Assembly: GCF_025024155.1 (NCBI RefSeq)
Contig: NW_026251716.1
Location: 496,001-560,000 of the forward strand
Reading direction: 5' to 3'
DNA length: 64,000 nucleotides
Origin: Gamsiella multidivaricata
Taxonomy: Eukaryota > Mortierellomycota > Mortierellomycetes > Mortierellales > Mortierellaceae
Part shown: in pieces, positions 1 through 11,500 of the stretch
How positions within the stretch are numbered: position 1 is the stretch's first letter
Layout of the letters: every line of letters starts with the position of its first letter
The notes under the pieces: generated by a model
What the model saw: the letters and a program-made list of their open reading frames with translations, nothing else
Told to the model about the DNA's origin: nothing
Databases searched by the model: none
Translations under genes and position numbers: made by a program

Positions 1-240
1 TCACAGTTGTGTCGCCTCGGTGTTTCGTCGGCGGTGTTAATGGACCAATTGATGCGTATCACTCTATTAATCTTGGACCACTGCCACTTGTACACTTGTC
101 TTTATGTGTCAGCGATCCGCTCGATTAAAATGGGGATGGAAAGAGCCTTTAGTATTTGGCCGATATGGCCATTGAAGGAGGCCAACCGATATGAAAGCCA
201 TCGATCCGCACATCCATGTCGATGTAATGTCACTGCACTA

Positions 241-311
241 CGGATACATCCTATCAACCAGGCATCGATTCTCTACGGATACATCCTATCAACCCAGGTA
301 TCGATTCTCTA
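241..311. repeat. 35-bp tandem duplication private to copy L
   Basis: A 35-36 bp unit beginning CGGATACATCC is present twice in a row here, but only once at the matching place in copy R2 (about 62675-62720). It is a simple local duplication that arose after the copies diverged. Confidence 0.7.
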
Positions 312-894
312 CGATTCCTACCGGGAGAGAGCCCGAGCTCAAAACTGGGCAGCAGCAGCTATCGCCCAGCAAATCGACGCTCAGCTGAACTCGTGGGCCA
401 CTGATGCGATGGTCCATGGCTTTCACTGCAAACTCTCCGAGGTGTTTAATCAGAGCACACAGTAGAGATGTCTGCTCGGCCTTTTCTGAGGACGTCGAGC
501 ATAGCACGGCAAGTTTTATGAGATGTGCTTGTTGCCTTTCGATAGAGTTGGCACGGATGAACACGTTTCCCTGCCAGTTTCGGCCTCGTCAGTCTCGCTG
601 CAGATACGTCTATATGAAAATCGCAACTATTCTCATTGTCATGTAGCGCAAGCAGCGCGTCGTGTCCATACATGTTTCTTTTTTCAGTTCTCCAACAGTT
701 GAGCAGCCCAGATAGAAATGGCTATTTATATGATGGATGGAGCTAATTGCATGGGTCTCTTAAACAAAGCAATGTATTCAATCCTAGAATGAGGACCTGT
801 AGTTCTGTAAACAGCTTTCTGTTTCCGACTCTAATCGTACTATGGATACCATCAATCTCAAATATATAATCATTTGCGTTATTACTGGGGGAAG

Positions 895-1520
895 ATGAGG
901 CACCTCTATCGTTTTTCTGCATTGGTCACGGTTGCTGTAGTTGTGGGAATAGCTTGATTTCGCTACGCCAAATATTCCTGCGAGTCGAAAATGAGAGGCT
1001 CCTTGTCCAGGAACTACTGGCAGATAAGGCGGACATTTTTATTACATACCAGATGCAGGAGCTGGCACAGTTGTCTGCGGTTCTGATGCTGCGCGATGGC
1101 AAGATGGTCAGAGTAGAGTAATTTTTAGCGGTCTATCAACTGATCACAGAGCTTAGAAACGACGCCAGCAACAACGCATTTACGGAAGCAGGCGACCAGG
1201 GATCGCCGGTGAAGTAAAACGCCCGCCTAAAGAAGATATCGTCGGTGCTGATGCTTTTCCCGTTGAGGAAGCACTACTCTTGTCTAATGCGCCTCGTCCA
1301 GCTCGTCAGAGCAGCATTCGCAGCGCAACCAATGTTCGAACATGGCACTGACCCTCAATCGCTTCAGCACTTCAATGGAGTGTTCCAGGATGGATGAACC
1401 CCAGAACGCCGCTGCCATGTCGGAGGAGCGAATGAGGCGAGGCAGTATCAGCAGGAGCGTGGCCCAATGATGGTCGCTGCAGCATAGCCACTTTGGGAGT
1501 GCAGTGCTTGGGCCACAAAT
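895..1520 (+). pseudogene. Decayed ORF inside the repeat (N-terminal hydrophobic helix)
   Basis: The ATG at 895 opens a reading frame beginning MRHLYRFSALVTVAVVVG, a basic start followed by a hydrophobic helix. The same start occurs in R1 (minus strand, ATG at 61831) and R2 (ATG at 63297). In R1/R2 the frame continues past one stop into a tract containing KIFCYIPDGGAGTIVYD. A second frame downstream carries ELYQLITEFRNDASNSAF and then NEVRQYQQERGLMMVAAV, broken by two stops. In copy L the same region has further indels. All copies are therefore broken. The protein is not one I recognise. It could be a remnant of a transposon accessory ORF or of a captured host gene. Confidence 0.4.
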
Positions 1521-2039
1521 TTAGGCTGTAAACAAAGAGAGCTCCAATTACATCAAGAATCAAATGCATGGGCCACATATGCGTGGAGCGCACAGCCAGT
1601 CAAGGTTTAAACCACCCTGGCCAGGCCATAGTCGCCAGGAGGGCCAAAAACGGCGATGGGACCCGTTCCTTGCTCTCCACAGAACACTTTGGTCTGTGTT
1701 AGCATGGAGAGCGGCAGGACTGCTGTTGCCCATTGCCACCTGCCGCGATCCTCATTGCTGACGACTCTGATCCTAGGATCGGTGGTTTATTTTTTGTGGT
1801 CACACAAGGCTGCACTGCAGAATAGGCTGCAGGGTATCAACGGTGCGGCTCTATTAGGTCCCCACGGGTGCTGTTACTTGTAGCATTTTCTTTTGGCGCA
1901 TTTGTTGATGTGCGTTACAGGGCTTGTGCCAGTCTGTCAGCCGCTAGTGGCCGCAGTGGGTAATATTCCTTTATTTGATCCAGGCACAGGAGCATTAAAC
2001 TATAGATCGTAAATCAGCTATTGAAGGGGTCCATTCAGC

Positions 2040-2500
2040 AAGGTGTGCTCCGAACTGGATAGTTTGGTCCGAGTATATCAGGATCGCTTTGAGGCCTTTC
2101 CAGTAGCCACTGCCCACAAGCGTGCTGCTGCGAAAGAGTACCATTGTCTCTACTGTGCGTGTCTGCGTTCTTTTTCCTCGCTCTTCTTCCCTGCTGTTAC
2201 TATTACTTATTCTTGTCTCGTTTTGGGTGCAACATCATCCATTAGTATTGCTGCGATCGATACTGCTAACAATGCTGCTATCGGTCCTGGGTATGTCTTT
2301 GCATGCGCCTCCGCAGGAGTATCTGTGCGAGTACCTGTTCTAATGGGCGAATTTCATTATGTGGATGGAGTGGTCGTAATGCACTCGTCCGTAAATGGCT
2401 CTAACCGATGGTGGCGCTGGCAGTATATAAACCGGCCGTTGTACCTCGTTCTTTTCTTTTCTTTTCTCTCTTCTTTTCTCCTTGTCACTGCTTCAACGTC
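2040..2500 (+). pseudogene. Conserved open stretch in the repeat, probably decayed
   Basis: An open frame of about 150 codons starts near 2043 without an in-frame ATG and begins VCSELDSLVR. Its counterpart in R1 (minus strand, about 60646-60293) stays open for about 118 codons with an in-frame deletion of a few codons in the middle. Many substitutions change amino acids, so I see no clear sign of selection for a protein. It lies directly upstream of the TATA-like box and may simply be the end of the decayed gene that starts at 895. Confidence 0.3.
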
Positions 2501-2510
2501 AAGGTAAGTA
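2423..2510 (+). promoter_or_regulatory. TATA-like box, CT-rich tract and splice-donor-like site in repeat
   Basis: TATATAAA at about 2423 is followed by a TTCTTTTCTTTT tract and then AAG|GTAAGTAATAAC near 2505, which looks like a strong 5' splice site. In copy R1 the donor motif is kept (GTAAGTACTAAC) while the TATA box has become TACATAAA. This suggests a transcription start region for a spliced transcript running rightwards through the minisatellite. No transcript evidence is available here. Confidence 0.35.
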
Positions 2511-2571
2511 ATAACATTCAGCTGCACTCTCTCCACTCCTCTCTTCACAGCTCCACACTATATGCTTCCAC

Positions 2572-2802
2572 TCTTTGCACCTGCACTCTTTGCACCTCCA
2601 CTCTTTGCACCTCCACTCTTTGCACCTCCACTCTTTGCACCTCCACTCTTTGCACCTCCACTCTTTGCACCTCCACTCTTTGCACCTCCATTCTTTGCAC
2701 CTCCATTCTTTGCACCTCCACTCTTTGCACCTCCATTCTTTGCACCTCCACTCTTTGCACCTCCACTCTTTGTGCCTCCACTCTTTGCACCTGCACTCTG
2801 AT
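2572..2802. repeat. 15-bp minisatellite (CTTTGCACCTCCACT)n
   Basis: About 15 tandem copies of a 15-bp unit with few variants (CCATT for CCACT, one GTGCC variant). Because 15 is a multiple of three and the unit has no stop in most frames, it gives false ORFs on both strands. The matching array in R1 (59880-60135) has a different higher-order arrangement. The array lies between a donor-like site at about 2505 and an acceptor-like CCTAG|AG near 2900. Confidence 0.95.
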
Positions 2803-3564
2803 ATCGTCGCTCACCTCTGCACTGCTCTCTCTCCCCTCCCTCTGTCTCTTTCTCTCTGTCTCTGTCACTCTCCTTCCCCCTTCTCCCCATCGTTCCTAGA
2901 GCTTTCTTGGACTTTGTACACCGCAAAGCCAACCGTACGAGCACACAGCGGGGTTCCCTGTTTTTTCTGTTTTGTTCGTTTTTTTTTTCCCCCGTATTTT
3001 TTTTTTGGTATTCGTTTCTAGTTTTTTTTGTTCATCACCGGGACGAAGAACACGAAAAAACTATGAAAATGAAATCGAAAAACAAAAAATCAAAGATGAG
3101 CGGCCCCATTTCTGAGGCCTAGGGCTAGCAGTGGGTGGCGAAGAGCGGGCCCCCGTCTTTGCATTTTTCTTGACCAACAGTTCCGTTCTGAATAGCAATG
3201 AGCGCAGCACTTTTGGCCATTTTTTGTTGTCATGACCCATGTGGTCTGCTCTACGCTTGACGGGGCGGTTTCGTGTTGCCGAGAACACCCTGGTAGGTTT
3301 AGTGCCGGTGATGATCGGGGCATTTGTTCTGCGCGATTGGGGGTTGCACATGGGGTTCGAGGGCTAATAAAAAAAGATGGGTCAGTGGGGGTTGGTGAGT
3401 TGCTGCGTGAGATCCATTCTTTTTTTCCCACATTCGTGGTTTTTTGGGGCACCATGGCTTGCAACCTGCTCGAGGTGTGCCCTGCACGGCCTTGCTCTTC
3501 TGAGCAAGTCTGACCGATGGCAAGCCAGCTTTCTTCTTTTCCTCTTTTTTTCTTTTCCTTCTGC

Positions 3565-4741
3565 AAAAAAGACTAGAATTAGAATAGAAGTAAAATAAAG
3601 AGTGAAATGAATAGAATAGATGAAATAAAACAAAATATAACGGATACAACGGAATAAAATGAACCAATATAAAATAAAATGAAGTAAAATAAAAATATTA
3701 CAGAATGGAATGAAGCAGAATGAAACGAACTAAAATAAAAAAAGCAAAATGAAAAATGAATTACAGGAACAGCCATTGTCTGCTCTAACAACTGCATTGT
3801 GCGATCGATAACGTGCTCGTCTTGTGCTGGAGGTGTTGACAGCGATTTTACTGGGCGACATGATGCAGCTCTTTTGGCGATGCTTGATGCACTTGCACCA
3901 GTAGCAGTAGCAGTAGCAGTAGCAGTAGCAGTAGCAGTAGCAGTAGTAGTAGCAGTAGCAGTAGCAGTAGCAGTTCTGCGAGCGTTAATTATACAATTCA
4001 AGGACAACTTATGCCGGTGTTCAAGAACACGTGCATCGAGCGTAGGTTCATTTTTTATTCATGAAGAGGAAGGATCTTTAGTCGTCGTCGTCTATCCTTC
4101 TTTTAGGCTGTGCTACCGAGGGCTACTTGCCTGTATGGGATAATCTGTGTTTCAAGGTAGACCTCTTGTCGATCTACTCGTACGCATGCAGATATGGACA
4201 TGGAAGCAGTGCCGAAATAAGAGCCAATACGATGGCATGGACCAAGGTAACCAGAGTCGCAGTTCTGAAACGGCACGTTCCTGCTGGAAATCGACATGAC
4301 CTCAATGACCTATGTTGACGCGAGCGGTACACTGCGATAGACGCGCATAAGATCAATTACAAGTTGCGTGGGATGGCATAGCTCTTCATATGCATCCTAT
4401 GTAGTTGGATGTGTTCCCTCTGTCGGGCTTGTTACGAACCGTTGCTGAAGTTAAGTGGCGATTTGAACGAGCAATGAACATGTAGAGTGATATCAACTGA
4501 GGCGCAATCAACCTGTGCATCTTTTTCGCGTCGTACCCAAAATCACCCTAGTTTCCACGTCACTCAAGGATCATAGAGGGCTGTGCTCTCATCATCTCTC
4601 ATCTCACCTTGCTCTCACCCTTGGTAACTTCATCAATTCTCTGAAAACAGGTACCCAGTCATCTCATTCTCAATACACTTTGCGATGGATCCTGCTCGAG
4701 GACGTACACAGCCACCATCGTCCAAGCTCTTCAGGTCAAAA
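3565..4741. other. Gene-free interval between repeat and glucosidase gene
   Basis: 3568-3770 is A-rich low-complexity sequence with many GAATA and TAAAA words, abutting the repeat's CT-rich 3' end. 3900-3975 is a GTAGCA microsatellite that keeps a Val/Ala ORF open by chance. The remainder, 3980-4740, shows no gene-like frame or RNA gene that I can support. The last 150 bp, with CT-rich runs, presumably holds the promoter and leader of the glucosidase gene. Confidence 0.6.
3900..3975. repeat. GTAGCA microsatellite
   Basis: About twelve copies of a GTAGCA hexamer with one GTAGTAGTA interruption near 3945. It is translated as alternating Val and Ala in one frame and lies in non-coding sequence. 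Confidence 0.9.
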
Positions 4742-7700
4742 ATGACCATCCTTCGCTCTGTCCTCGCCCTTGGCGTGGTTTTGGGCTGCGTGGGCGCGGT
4801 CAAACGCGAGGATTTCAAGACTTGTGCCCAGAGCGGCTTTTGTGCCCGCAATCGTGCCTATGCCGAACTGGCTAAGGAGACCCCCAATTGGATTTCCCCC
4901 TTTCAAATGAATCCGTCCTCGCTGCGTCTGAAAGATGGCATCCTCACCGGCGACCTCATCGATACTCAGGAAGAGAAGCAACCTTCACCACGTCCAGGAC
5001 TGGCATTCGAGCTGCACCTGCTCGACAATGATGCAGTGCGCGTGCGTATCACAGAGCGTGAAGGCGTTCTCCCTCGATATGATGGTGTCCAGGACACAGT
5101 GTTAGTCAAACCCTACGGAATGGCCAAGGATTCGTCATATAAGCAACTTTCCAAGGACACCGACGGCGTATTGTCGATACAGTATGGCGCTCAGAGGCAG
5201 AACACGGTCAAGATCAGCTCAGCGCCCTTCAAAATCGAGTTTCTCGTTAACGACGTAACGACGGTCGTGCTTAACGGGGAGGGTCTTCTAAGATTTGAAC
5301 GACTGAGGAAGAAGCAGGTGGAGGAGGCGAATGAGGAAGGCAAGCTGAACGATCAAGAAGCAAGAAAGAAGGAAGGCGAGATCAAGATCGAAAAGTCCGC
5401 ACTAGAACTAAAGCTGGAGGAGAACTTGTGGGAAGAGAGGTTCAAGGATTCCACAGATTCGAAGCCTAGAGGTACAGCTTCTACAAAAATCGATACGTTT
5501 CGCTTATAACTTTACGGACATGCAGCCCACTTCTAAAGTACCTTTCTCTTTTAATTGGTATTAGGACCCGAGTCGTTTGGACTGGATATCACGTTTTCGG
5601 GGATCAACCACGTTTATGGCATCCCTGAGCACGCAACCAGTCTCTCTCTCAAGGCAACCAAGGGTCCGGACGCGCCATACAGCGAGCCCTACCGACTGTA
5701 TAATCTGGATGTGTTCGAATACGAGGTTGACAACCCAATGGCGCTCTATGGATCGGTCCCGTTCATGCTCGGCCATAGCAAGAACAGCACTGCTGCTGTA
5801 TTCTGGATGAATGCAGCCGAAACGTGGGTCGATGTGGAGAAGACTGCCGAGGACAAGAATAGTGGCATTCTCTCATGGATCAAGTCTAAGAAAGCTGTCC
5901 CGGCACCATCAACAAAGACCCACTGGATGAGTGAGGCTGGAATTCTGGATGTATTTGTATTCCTAGGACCGACCCAACGTGACATCTTCCGCCAGTATTC
6001 ATCGCTTGTGGGCACAACGGCCCTTCCCCAAGCCTTCTCCATCGCCTACCACCAATGTCGCTGGAACTACAACACGCAGCAGGATGTCGCTGAGGTCGAC
6101 GCTGGATTTGACGAGCATGATATTCCATACGATGTTCTCTGGCTCGATATTGAGCACACCAATGGCAAGAGATACTTTACCTGGGATGAGGCAAAGTTCC
6201 CCAACCCCACCGATATGCAGCAATCCCTCGCAAACAAGGGCAGGAAGGTACGGGCTATTATATTGTAGCTCCTTTGTATTTCGTTGTACTAGAATGCATG
6301 CAGCTGTTATTTACCCTACTATCTGAACCGATTTCTATTCTTAGATGGTGACCATCATCGATCCTCATATAAAAAAGGATGACCAGTATCATGTTTCTAA
6401 GGAAGGAAACGACCTGGATTTGTACATCAAAAACAAAGATGGACAATCGGCATTCGATGGTTGGTGCTGGCCCGGCAGCTCGCAGTGGATTGATTTTTAC
6501 AACCCCAAGGCAAGAGATTGGTGGGCATCCCAGTTTTCGTACGACCGATACAAGGGCTCGACCAAGACACTTTTCACTTGGAACGACATGAATGAGCCCT
6601 CGGTCTTCAGTGGGCCCGAAATCACGATTCCCAAGGATGTCATTCACCATGGAAACGTGGAGCATCGCAACGTCCATAATCTCTACGGTACCATGTTTGT
6701 AAGTATGCCGCGTCCTCGTGGTCTGGTGGTCGGGAAGAGGGCTTTCGACTAACATATCCTCCTACTTGCTTTAGCACTCGGCAACTGCTCAAGGTCTAAT
6801 TCAACGCAACGAGACGAACCAGCGGCCTTTTGTTCTTTCTCGCGCGTTCTTTGCTGGCACTCAGCGGTATGGTGCTATTTGGACCGGTGACAACCTTGCG
6901 AACTGGGAGCACTTGGAAATTGCATCGCCGATGTTGTTGACGATCGGACTCTCTGGAATCCCCTTTTCTGGAGCTGATGTCGGAGGATTTTTTGGCAACC
7001 CAGATGCAGAGTTATTGGTCCGCTGGTACCAGGCTGGTGCGTTCTATCCATTCTTCCGCGCCCATGCTCATCTTGATAGCAAGCGTCGTGAACCCTGGCT
7101 ATTTGGGGAGCCATATACCTCGCAGATTCGAGAAGCAGTTCGCACTCGTTATACATACTTGCCATTTTGGTACACACTCTTCCACGAGACTAGTGTGGAC
7201 GGAACGCCCATCATCAGGTGTGCAAAATTTGCCATTCAATATTGTAAATCGACGAAAGGATATTTGTTATCGCAAAACAGGCTAACGCAGATGTCTTTGC
7301 TATAGGCCCATGTTCACCGAATTCCCAGAAGATGAGACCGTGTTCGCTATGGATGACCAGTACATGGTTGGAGATGCATTATTAGTCAAGCCCGTCACCA
7401 AGCCCGGTATTACCCGTTCGAGCGTGTACTTTGCAGGAAACGAAAAGTGGTTCGACATTAAGGACTACAGTGTTGAGCAGGGTCCAGGAATCAAGGAGGT
7501 AGCGTCTCCATCTGACAAGATTGCCGTATATCAGCGCGCTGGAACCATTGTTCCCAAGCGTGAGAGACCCCGTCGGTCATCCAAGGCGATGGAGCACGAT
7601 CCCTTCACGCTTGTAATTGCACTGGACAACCGGGGTGAGGCATCGGGACGAATCTATCTGGATGATGGAGAGAGTTTCCATTATGAGCAGGGCGACTATA

Positions 7701-7978
7701 TCCTGCACGAGTTCAGAGTGTCGCAGGGAGTGTTGTCTTCACATGATCTCAGGACAGAATCGAAGGTCAAGGTCTCGGAATATGTGCAAAGGATAGGAGC
7801 TCTCAGAATTGAACGCTTGGTGTTCCTAGGATCAAAGATTGCGCTGACCAAGGTCAATGTTGGCGACCGTAGCTTGCAGGTGGATTGTACGCATGCCCCC
7901 AATGGCGGCGGCCATGTCTGTACCGTCAAAGAGCCCCAGGTAGCGATTGGCGAGAGCTTTTCGCTTTCGTTTGAGTAA
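4742..7978 (+). CDS. Glucosidase II catalytic alpha subunit (GH31)
   Basis: ER alpha-glucosidase that trims the inner glucoses of N-glycans during glycoprotein folding, normally paired with a PRKCSH-type beta subunit. Exons: 4742-5471, 5565-6247, 6345-6698, 6775-7217 and 7306-7978, giving 960 aa, close to the 940-960 typical of the family. The ATG at 4742 was chosen because it starts a signal peptide ([20 protein letters not shown]) before the conserved [14 protein letters not shown]; an in-frame ATG at 4685 would bury it. Family landmarks: [11 protein letters not shown] and [12 protein letters not shown], the GH31 nucleophile motif [10 protein letters not shown] near residue 550, the acid/base region [12 protein letters not shown], then [12 protein letters not shown] and [16 protein letters not shown]. 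No HDEL-type tail is present, as is usual for this subunit. AATAAA-like sequence lies about 50 bp past the stop. Confidence 0.96.
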
Positions 7979-8139
7979 AGTGCCTTGGTGCTTCAGGGCT
8001 TTTGAAAGCCACGCTGCACATAATAAAAATCAAGCGCGACGAAGAATAATAAACAAAAACGCGTCTCGCAGATCCTCCTTTGCTCTCTTGTCACCATTTC
8101 AGCTTCCATATATCGCGAGCGGGAGCGATACTCGTACAC

Positions 8140-8553
8140 ATGGATCCCGATACCGAGTCACTGTTGATCTCGACCTGCCAGGCCCTCGGCGGGTTCGAGT
8201 ACATTTCTGATGACATCAATGACCAGAGGCAGGCTTATATTATGGGAGACGAATGTCTAGGTAAGGGCGGACCTTCTCATCTCATCGTCCTAGCCATCAT
8301 AATCTTCGGGCAAGCATATTTTGACATCAAGTCGACTGACTATCCCAGTTGGCTTTTGATACTCTAACTCAGCATGTCTCAAGGATATCAAAAAATTCAT
8401 CAAGTACTACGAGCATGAGGGCGACAATGTCGTTTTGACCTATCTAGGAACGATGGGTATTCTGGAAAAGGATTTGGTCCCCATCATACTGCTAAACACA
8501 CCTGCCAACAGCAACGTCAGAGAGCGAATTGTCCTTGCCTGCAGTAAGTCTCC

Positions 8554-8597
<44 letters not shown>

Positions 8598-11500
8598 TCT
8601 GATGTATGTACCTATCTGCTGGCGCTCGTTTCTGCTACTCACAAAAAGGGGGTGCTTATGTTGCAGTTGAGTTGATAGTCCCGATGACCTGGCCGATCGA
8701 TTACAAAGCCCTCGAAAAGCTGGCGGACACAGAGGAGGACAACAGCATCGTTGGTAACCTACACCAGCGACTCGAGACCTTGCGGGAGTACAAGCGGGCG
8801 TTCCTTCAACGTGGCGTTTTGGGAGCCGTATTTGCAGTAATGCTGAAGCCGCTGGGAGTCGAGTACAGGATGAGGACAACAAGAGATCAAGCAGTGATTC
8901 GTCTGGGATTGTCGTTGTTTCGAAACTTGGTGGCCATCCCCGACCCCGAGAGTTCTGTGTCAGGAACGATGGATCAGTTCATCAGCTCAATCATGCAGGT
9001 ACGGACAAAGAAAGAAAAAAAAGTCGCTTCATTTACATCTAAGATATTGTATTAATGCAAATGGATGATTGACGCTGCATCTTACATCCTTATCTTTAGG
9101 AGGAGCTACTGGACAGGTTTCAAAAGGAGAATGTCATGGAGCTTTTGCTGACGCTGGCGTCTTCTTCAACTGATGTACAGCTCACGGAATGGAATGCTAT
9201 CGCCTTGGAAACGTTTTACCACATCTTTTCTGGAATCGACGCCGTTGAGCTCATCCCTGCAGTTTCTGTATGACTTTATGGATCCTGGGATTACACTTAA
9301 TTGAGAATATAAACACAACGAGAGTCCTCCGATACTAAGCATTGGTGTCATTTTCTTCAACAATTTTCTGAAATTAGGGTCAAGCGAAAAATTCACAGTT
9401 GCAGGACTTGCTAAACAAGGAGGAGAAGGAAAAGAAATTACAGTCGACTGCTGGGCGAAAACGACATGACCGATTCGGGACTACAGGCGAAGTCCGTTTG
9501 CAGGTTGGTGATCCATGTTGCCTCCTTTGCTTGACTTGATGGGAACAGGATTGACCAGCACCATAAGTGTTATGAAACCGTACTAACGCGGACTCCTTGT
9601 TGTACAATGGTTAGGATGGGACCAGAATGGTTTTGCACCAAAAGGGAGCTTTATTTACCTCGTTCGAGACTCAGCTGGACAGCGTTAAAAAACCAAGAGC
9701 GCGAACTAAGCGTCAGAAGGTATTATAGCTTTTGGACACGACATGCTCGCCCATCCCCAAGAGTTGGTCGCCTAATGAAATCTTATGCGCAACAACTTAT
9801 AGGAAACGGACGAATACAAGAAAAACATGACGAGATCTGGATTGGCCATGTTGCGGGAACTTGCCTTGACCCTGCTGGAGAGCGGCTTTAATCGTAGGTT
9901 AAGCACATGATCAGGCGCTGGCAATAGCAAAGGCAGAGGCAAAGGCAAAGGCAGGGAGTCGTCTTTTCAGAACCCGAAAGTCTCACCTTAGCATCTTTGA
10001 TTCCGCTACTATAGCGCTGTTCACCTCGTTGCGCCAATGCATTGAGCTCGAAAGAGAAAGGGTCAAGGACCACCACCGAAACCAGTACCATTACTTAATG
10101 GCATTCCTGCTCAAGTTTCAGCGACAATACGCTGATTATGTCGCCAAACAATACCAAGAGCAAAAGAAGAATGCACATCCACGAGAACTCACGAGTTTAG
10201 AGGAAGAATATAAGAAAAACATCCTTCGATGCGATTTTGATCTGGTGGCGACGGCGATCGAAACTGCAAACGTCTTTCAAATCGTCGGCTTCATACGCAC
10301 CCGTTACGAAGTAAAAGACAAGGCAGGTGCTTCTTCATATTTATCTCGATGATTGCGTTATTTGAGCTGTGTATATGGTGCCTTAATTGACACATTCTTC
10401 TACCTGCTCCTCATATTAGCTGTGGGACGATATTCGAAAGGCGATGAACTGCATCCAGGAGATTGTATGTCATGGCACTCAGGTGGCGGCGTGCAGCTTG
10501 TTGCCTGGAGCTTTTACTAACATCACTTTACCGTTGGTATGAATATGAAATTGGCTCATAGCTGATGACGCTCTACGCCATGAGCAAGTCGCTCAATGAG
10601 ACCTATCGAGATGATTCGGCTATTGTGCAAAGCAACCTGTATCATGAGGACGCGACGCTGGAACTGTTCCTGGACCTCGCCAAAAATTACAAGAAACAGT
10701 CCACGAAGTATGATGCCTCGACACAAATGTAGTGGTCGACAGTTGACGAGAAAATAGAAATCTGATCTTTTTTTTTTACTAATGATCGCACTATGTTGCG
10801 TCGATAATCCCCTTTAGATATCTGCACACGCTAGTGCGGATGATCCATATCCTGCTCAAGACGCTAGAAAACTTTTCCAGCTCTAAGAGTTACATGTTTA
10901 TCCGTAAGAAAAGGGCTATCGCTAGACGGCGCAAGAAAAACGTCAAGGAAGGTATGACATTGGGTTATTACACGTAATATACTCTTTTTTTTAGACCCGT
11001 TTCTCATCAATCTCCCTTCGTTTTTCCTTTCGGTGAAAATGGTACGGCAACAGGGATGAATGCTGAGCAACAACCAGAGGAAGGAGTCACAACTCAGGCG
11101 GCAGGAGAAGATGAGCAGCCTTTGTATGAGGTTCTGCAGACAGATGGCGGCCAAGAGCAGGATCAAGAGAGGGAGGACGATGAGGATCAACCAACTCATA
11201 CATTCAAGGAGCACCAGTTTGTGTTTCAAGAATATGAACGTGTAAGTGGACGCTTCGAGCAACACTTCCAGCCCTCGAGACTTATTTTGCGGTATCCGTA
11301 CTTACTTTAGCACGTGTACGATATATGAAAATAGCGATTCGCGCACGAGCATGTCATCAGTACCTACTGTGCTTTTCTCGAGAACTTTGCGGAGCTGGAC
11401 GAGACCCAAATGCATTGGGCTGCATCTCTCTTTCACAGAATCGCAGTCAACTGCTCAAACTTGGCTGTGTTTTACAAGCTGTCGACGCTACATCTCTTTC

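Larger units (their letters stand above)
1..3560 (+). repeat. Dispersed repeat, copy L (forward, decayed)
   Basis: This stretch recurs twice at the right end of the window: inverted at about 59125-61841 and direct at 62440-64000. Positions 7-1561 align with 62443-64000, and 885-3560 align with the reverse complement of 61841 down to about 59125. Identity to the other copies is high but clearly below their identity to each other. It holds decayed coding tracts (see 895-1520 and 2040-2500), a TATA-like box at 2423, a CT-rich tract, a possible intron with a minisatellite, and a conserved non-coding 3' segment. No intact transposase, reverse transcriptase or terminal repeat is visible, so the class is unknown. 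The element starts before the window. A 35-bp tandem duplication at 241-311 is private to this copy. Confidence 0.85.

Noticed and set aside
289..564. Minus-strand 91-codon ORF conserved between copies L and R2
   Set aside because: Open in both copies, but the differences are mostly amino-acid changing and the opposite strand is also open. Treated as repeat sequence, not a gene.
2572..2802. CRISPR-like regular array
   Set aside because: Units are contiguous with no unique spacers, and the genome is eukaryotic. It is a minisatellite.
2562..2944. Long ORFs in several frames of the minisatellite (Phe-Ala-Pro, Cys-Thr-Ser, Gly-Gly-Ala-Lys repeats)
   Set aside because: A 15-bp unit without stops keeps all frames open; the same happens in R1, where the units differ. 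No start context and no conserved protein.
3799..4143. 114-codon plus-strand ORF
   Set aside because: Held open by the GTAGCA microsatellite (Val-Ala repeat). The flanking sequence has no protein character.
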